This document shows positions 42,394 to 46,001 of a stretch of DNA of 46,001 bases, piece by piece (position 1 is the stretch's first letter; each line of letters opens with the position of its first letter). A program made the translations under genes and the position numbers. Source of the stretch: an uncultured Bacteroidota bacterium (lineage in GTDB: Bacteria; Bacteroidota; Bacteroidia; UKL13-3). The stretch spans positions 1 to 46,001 of the forward strand of contig CAISCU010000049.1 of NCBI GenBank assembly GCA_903883965.1, read 5' to 3'. The notes beneath the pieces were generated by a model. The model worked only from the letters and a program-made list of their open reading frames with translations. It had not been told where the DNA came from and made no database searches.

Positions 42394-43521
42394 ATGAAAA
42401 TTGGAATCGTATGTTATCCTACCTACGGGGGCAGTGGAGTAGTTGCAACTGAACTTGGTAAGGCGCTTGCATTGAGGGGGCATCAAGTACATTTTATCAG
42501 TTACAAACAACCTGCCAGGTTAGATATTTTTACTGGCAATACATTTTACCATGAAGTTTATGTAAGCAGTTACCCCTTGTTTGAGTACCCACCTTATGAA
42601 ACAGCCTTGAGTTCTCATATGGTTGATGTGGTAAAATTTGAAAAACTAGACCTCTTACATGTGCATTATGCCATACCTCACGCTTCGGCCGCCATTTTAG
42701 CAAAACAAATTTTAGCTACCGAAGGCATTCATATTCCGGTTATTACTACACTCCATGGTACTGATATTACTTTAGTTGGGAAAGATGCCTGTTTTGGACC
42801 AGTTGTACAATACAGCATTAACCAATCAGATGGCGTTACAACCGTTTCTGATTCTTTGAAAGCCGAAACACTCCGCTTTTTTAAAATTACCAAAGAGATA
42901 GTAAGCATTCCAAATTTTATAGATTTAACCAGATTTAAGAAAGAGCCTCGTGCACATTTTAAAACTGCATTGGCCCCCAATGGTGAAAAAATCATCATCC
43001 ATACTTCTAATTTCAGAAAAGTGAAACGCATTGATGATGTAGTGAAAGTATTTGCAGCTATTAGAAAAGTAATACCTGCAAAATTATTATTGGTTGGAGA
43101 TGGACCAGAGCGAATTCATATTGAAAAACTTTGCCGAGAACTCTGCTTAAACGACTCTGTTAGTTTCTTAGGTAAACAAAACCAAATTGAAGAAATATTG
43201 AGTGTAGGTGATTTATTTTTAATGCCTAGTGAAACCGAAAGTTTTGGATTAGCGGCTTTAGAAGCTATGGCTTGTGAATTGCCTGTTATTAGTAGCAATG
43301 CAGGTGGCATACCAGAATTGAATATAGACGGAGAAACAGGTTTTTTGTGCAATGTAGGCGATGTTGAAATGATGGCAGAAAAAGCTTTGTACTTATTAAC
43401 CAATAACGACATCTTAGCAAAGTTTAAACAAAACGCACTCAATAGGGCTGCGGTTTTCAATATTGATGTAATTGTGCCCCAATATGAAGCCTATTACAAT
43501 CAGGTATTAAACCATCAGTAG
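42394..43521 (+). CDS. bshA: N-acetyl-alpha-D-glucosaminyl L-malate synthase BshA (bacillithiol pathway)
   Basis: GT4-family glycosyltransferase that joins GlcNAc from UDP-GlcNAc to L-malate, the first step of bacillithiol synthesis. The 375-aa protein begins MKIGIVCYPTYGGSGVVATE, the BshA N-terminal signature, with LHVHYAIPHASAA and VTTLHGTDITLVG following. The C-terminal domain has FRKVKRIDDVVKVF, LLLVGDGPE and the ESFGLAALEAMACE motif with the conserved glutamates that bind UDP-sugar. bshB and bshC are not in the window. Divergent from the RND operon and followed 20 nt later by the metallophosphatase gene. Confidence 0.93.
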   Translation: MKIGIVCYPTYGGSGVVATELGKALALRGHQVHFISYKQPARLDIFTGNTFYHEVYVSSYPLFEYPPYETALSSHMVDVVKFEKLDLLHVHYAIPHASAAILAKQILATEGIHIPVITTLHGTDITLVGKDACFGPVVQYSINQSDGVTTVSDSLKAETLRFFKITKEIVSIPNFIDLTRFKKEPRAHFKTALAPNGEKIIIHTSNFRKVKRIDDVVKVFAAIRKVIPAKLLLVGDGPERIHIEKLCRELCLNDSVSFLGKQNQIEEILSVGDLFLMPSETESFGLAALEAMACELPVISSNAGGIPELNIDGETGFLCNVGDVEMMAEKALYLLTNNDILAKFKQNALNRAAVFNIDVIVPQYEAYYNQVLNHQ

Positions 43522-43541
43522 CAATTAACATCTAATTGCTT

Positions 43542-45188
43542 ATGAAAATAGTCATTCCATTTAAAAAGCATTTTATTGTTGGGTGTTTTTTGGCTTTGAG
43601 TCAGCTAGTATGTGCACAGAATTATTCAATTATTTTAGGTAGGCCAACCGATAAAAACATAACCGTAAGTGTATTGTTTGATGCCAATACCAACGGCCAA
43701 ATTATTTATGGTACCGACTCCACACAATTGAACCAACAAAGCGCCATAATTACATTTGCCAAAGATACTCCAGTAGAAATAGAGATACAACAATTGGCTC
43801 GTAATACACATTACTATTACAAACTGGTATACCGTTCAGACATTTCAAAACCTTTGATGAGTAGTCCTATTTACCAATTTCATACACAAAGAGATATTGA
43901 CAATGCATTTAAATTTACACTTGAATCAGATGAACATTTGTACGACAAAAAGGGAATACCCGAGGTGTATAAAATATGTTTAGAGAATCAGGCCAAAGAC
44001 AAACCCGATTTTATGTTAAGCCTAGGAGATATTTTTGGAGATGACCATTTTCCAAGTACAATTACAAGCCAACAATTAAAAGATTTACACGCGTACTACA
44101 GACCTTATTTAGGTGCTATTTGCCATTCTATACCATTTTATATTTGCTTGGGCAACCATGAAGGTGAGAATGATTATTACATGAAACAAAATGCGCCAAA
44201 CAATTTGTGTATTATGGGAACTCAGTGGAGAAAATTTTATTATCCAAATCCTTTCCCTAATGAATTTTACAGTGGAAATTCAACTCTTGAACCATTTGGA
44301 ATTGGCAACCCAGAAAATTATTATTCTTGGAAATGGGGCAATGCCGAAATGATTGTATTAGATGTATACAGAAACCAATGCGATACCTCAGCCAAACCTA
44401 AAAATTGGAGTTGGAGCTTAGGTGAAGACCAATACAATTGGCTCAAAAATGTATTAGAAAACAGTACTGCTAAATTTAAATTTGTATTTGCACACCATGT
44501 GCGTGGACAGGGAAGAGGAGGAGTTACCAATGCTAAATTGTTTGAATGGGGTGGATACGAACAAGACGGAACCAATTATACCTTTACTAAAAACAGACCC
44601 AATTTTGCGAAGCCAATTCATCAGTTATTCAAAGACAATGGTGTAAATATTTTTTTTCAGGGTCACGACCATGTATTTGCTCATGAAGTATTAGACGGTG
44701 TTACTTATCAAGCATTGCCTATGGCTGCTGATTCTACCTATGAAATTGGCATGTTGGCAAATGCCGATGCCTATTTATCAGATACCATTGCAGGAACTGG
44801 ACACTTGAGAGTAAGCGTTGATTATGACTGTGTGAAGATAGATTTTGTAAGAACTTACTTACCCAAAGACACCCTAGACGGAAAACACAAAAATGGTGAA
44901 ATTGCTTTTTCTTATACGGTAGGAACCTGCTTGGCTAACTCTTTGAATGAAGCACATCCAGAGAATCAAACAATTCGGATCTATCCAAATCCTACTAGTC
45001 AAAAAATAACCATAGATTCAGAGCAAGAAATTGAAAAAATACAATTGTATAGCCTATCTGGAACGCTTGTTTGGAGTGGTCATCAGCAAGAAATTGAAGT
45101 AGGAAATTTAGCCAATGGCATTTATTACATGTACATCGAAACAAAATTGGGTGTTTACAACAAAAAACTGATTATTGCAGCTGAATAA
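43542..45188 (+). CDS. Secreted metallophosphoesterase (purple acid phosphatase-like) with T9SS sorting domain
   Basis: Exported protein of 548 aa from the ATG at 43542 (the frame is open from a TTG two codons earlier). Signal peptide about 1-26 (ending LVCAQ), a Fn3-like N-terminal domain (about 27-120, with ARNTHYYYKLVYRS), then a calcineurin-like phosphoesterase domain. Its metal motifs are SDEH (Asp130, His132), LGDIFGDD (Asp163), LGNHEGE (Asn205, His206), FAHHVRG (His318, His319) and FQGHDH (His375, His377). A type A T9SS sorting domain (about 480-548) with IYPNPTSQKITI and LANGIYYMYIETK ends it. It would hydrolyse phosphate esters at the cell surface, possibly for phosphate scavenging. 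No Pho box was identified. The link with bshA is only positional. Confidence 0.88.
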   Translation: MKIVIPFKKHFIVGCFLALSQLVCAQNYSIILGRPTDKNITVSVLFDANTNGQIIYGTDSTQLNQQSAIITFAKDTPVEIEIQQLARNTHYYYKLVYRSDISKPLMSSPIYQFHTQRDIDNAFKFTLESDEHLYDKKGIPEVYKICLENQAKDKPDFMLSLGDIFGDDHFPSTITSQQLKDLHAYYRPYLGAICHSIPFYICLGNHEGENDYYMKQNAPNNLCIMGTQWRKFYYPNPFPNEFYSGNSTLEPFGIGNPENYYSWKWGNAEMIVLDVYRNQCDTSAKPKNWSWSLGEDQYNWLKNVLENSTAKFKFVFAHHVRGQGRGGVTNAKLFEWGGYEQDGTNYTFTKNRPNFAKPIHQLFKDNGVNIFFQGHDHVFAHEVLDGVTYQALPMAADSTYEIGMLANADAYLSDTIAGTGHLRVSVDYDCVKIDFVRTYLPKDTLDGKHKNGEIAFSYTVGTCLANSLNEAHPENQTIRIYPNPTSQKITIDSEQEIEKIQLYSLSGTLVWSGHQQEIEVGNLANGIYYMYIETKLGVYNKKLIIAAE

Positions 45189-45204
45189 TTGAATTGTATG
45201 CCAA

Positions 45205-45720
45205 ATGGAACTTGCAGAGCCGTTTATCTTTGAAACCAAAGAAACAAGACATTTTTTAGGTGCACGTATTTCTACAAATTTCATTAAAAATGAAACTGCA
45301 ATTGTTTGGCAAAAACTCATGCCACAATTAAAAAGCATTCAACACAGGTTAAGTAATAAATTGTATGCCATAGACCAATATCCCTCAGATTTTAATATTG
45401 CTACTTTCAAGCCAGAAATAACCTATACCAAAATGGCCTGCGTAGAAATTACAGGAGCTATTGAACAAAACGAACTTCAGGTTCTGAGCGTTCCAAATTC
45501 ATTGTTTGCCGTGTTTACTTATACAGGAACTGCTGCAAATGCTGGGAAAGCATTCCATTTCATTTTTACTGAATGGGAAAACAACTCAAACTATTGTATA
45601 GATTTTAGCAGACCAATTATTTGTGAAATGGAAGCAAATTACAATCCAACCAATGAAAAGGAAACCGAATTGATTTGGATTCCAATCAAAACTAAAAACA
45701 ATGCCCATTCCAACAAATAA
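45205..45720 (+). CDS. GyrI-like small-molecule-binding domain protein
   Basis: A stand-alone 171-aa GyrI-like / AraC effector-binding (SHS2-fold) protein without DNA-binding domain. ETRHFLGARISTNF at the start, YTKMACVEITG (first SHS2 strand pair), SVPNSLFAVFTYTGTAANAG and FIFTEWENNSNYCIDFSRPI with the WIPIK ending follow the order of GyrI-like domains, including the usual Phe/Tyr and Glu of the ligand pocket. Probable role is ligand binding or hydrolysis of a small cyclic compound. It starts 16 nt after the phosphatase and its last 20 nt overlap the following truncated gene. Confidence 0.75.
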   Translation: MELAEPFIFETKETRHFLGARISTNFIKNETAIVWQKLMPQLKSIQHRLSNKLYAIDQYPSDFNIATFKPEITYTKMACVEITGAIEQNELQVLSVPNSLFAVFTYTGTAANAGKAFHFIFTEWENNSNYCIDFSRPIICEMEANYNPTNEKETELIWIPIKTKNNAHSNK

Positions 45721-45886
45721 AACTGAGCTCATCCAGCAAATTTGTGATGAATTGAAACGACTAAGAGTTGAACTCGAAAACATCCCATTTGACAGGTACC
45801 ATTTAAAAAACATGGATGCTCACCAAAAAGGAGAAAAAATGAGCTTGCACAATTTGCTTTTAGAGGGAGTAAAGATTTTTGTGTAA
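45701..45886 (+). pseudogene. Truncated DfsB/ClbS-family (DinB-like four-helix) gene
   Basis: A 61-codon frame whose product starts MPIPTNKTELIQQICDEL and continues through ENIPFDRYHLKNMDAHQKGE and KMSLHNLL, the N-terminal helix and MxGHxKGxxMSVxDLL-type segment of the ClbS/DfsB family. Full members have about 160-180 residues. Here the frame ends after EGVKIFV, about where the second helix of the bundle should begin, and I see no continuation in another frame before the next gene. It looks like a 5' remnant after a deletion or a C-terminal replacement. It overlaps the GyrI-like gene by 20 nt, so it was probably co-translated with it. A functional micro-protein cannot be excluded. Confidence 0.5.
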
Positions 45887-45943
45887 GTTACTAAAAGGTA
45901 GATGTAATAGGTAAAAGAATTAATTTTATAAAACCATTACATC

Positions 45944-46001
45944 ATGAAAAAGCAGAAAGAGGAAAACCCAATTAAAGCCCTTGCTGAAGAAATTTTCGGA
46001 G
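45944..46001 (+). CDS. Start of an unidentified gene, cut by window end
   Basis: ATG at 45944 opens a frame that runs to the window edge (19 codons, MKKQKEENPIKALAEEIFG). TAATTTTA at 45921-45928 is a 7/8 match to the -7 box, 15 nt upstream. The visible residues are charged and helical and too few to assign a family. Confidence 0.5.
   Translation, partial: MKKQKEENPIKALAEEIFG

Overview
The window looks like chromosomal DNA of an AT-rich member of the Bacteroidota. The evidence is three secreted proteins with type IX secretion (T9SS) C-terminal sorting domains, a 7TMR-DISM histidine kinase, BACON domains, a BshA (bacillithiol) glycosyltransferase, the HQLGTP-type kinase H-box common in this phylum, and several TAnnTTTG promoter boxes, the form read by the Bacteroidota primary sigma factor. 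Class or genus cannot be fixed from the sequence alone. I saw no rRNA, tRNA, CRISPR array, insertion sequence, phage gene or attachment site, and no gene-free stretch exceeds about 230 bp.

Layout. 1-3.9 kb: isocitrate dehydrogenase (-), a divergent class III aminotransferase (+) and a di-haem cytochrome c peroxidase lipoprotein (-). 4.0-6.1 kb: a degenerate response-regulator-like protein, then an ECF sigma factor, a one-TM probable anti-sigma partner and a small exported CpxP/Spy-like protein. 6.1-9.8 kb: acetyl-CoA hydrolase/CoA-transferase (+), then GNAT acetyltransferase, TPR lipoprotein and SDR epimerase on the minus strand. 9.87-13.2 kb: a tight three-gene operon (arginase-fold protein lacking the metal motifs, GT-C membrane glycosyltransferase, ACC-deaminase/D-cysteine-desulfhydrase-like PLP enzyme) ending in a strong bidirectional terminator. 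13.3-16.1 kb (-): a two-parvulin SurA-like foldase and a cyclase/kynurenine-formamidase-like hydrolase. 16.2-21.9 kb: an orphan histidine kinase with ruvX and def, an acyl-CoA ligase, a GNAT enzyme (-) and class I fructose-bisphosphate aldolase.

22.0-31.9 kb is the most distinctive part: two consecutive genes for giant T9SS-exported surface proteins. The first (1837 aa) carries six about 200-residue beta-helix units with calcium-loop-like inserts, then a dockerin, a cohesin-like domain and a sorting domain. The second (1445 aa) carries three cohesin-like domains alternating with Big2-like domains, several Ig/PKD-like domains, three BACON domains and a sorting domain. Together they suggest a cell-surface complex held by cohesin-dockerin contacts. 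A LuxR-type response regulator and 7TMR-DISM histidine kinase lie directly downstream on the other strand.

34.7-46.0 kb: accD and purK (+), a complete RND tripartite efflux operon (-) with a good promoter, bshA, a T9SS-exported metallophosphatase, a GyrI-like ligand-binding protein, a truncated DfsB/ClbS-family gene and the first 19 codons of a further gene.

Most of the window is ordinary housekeeping and stress metabolism. The unusual material is the cohesin/dockerin gene pair, the arginase-like and receiver-like proteins that have lost their catalytic residues, and the truncated gene at the right end. Promoter and hairpin positions were counted by eye and may be off by a base.
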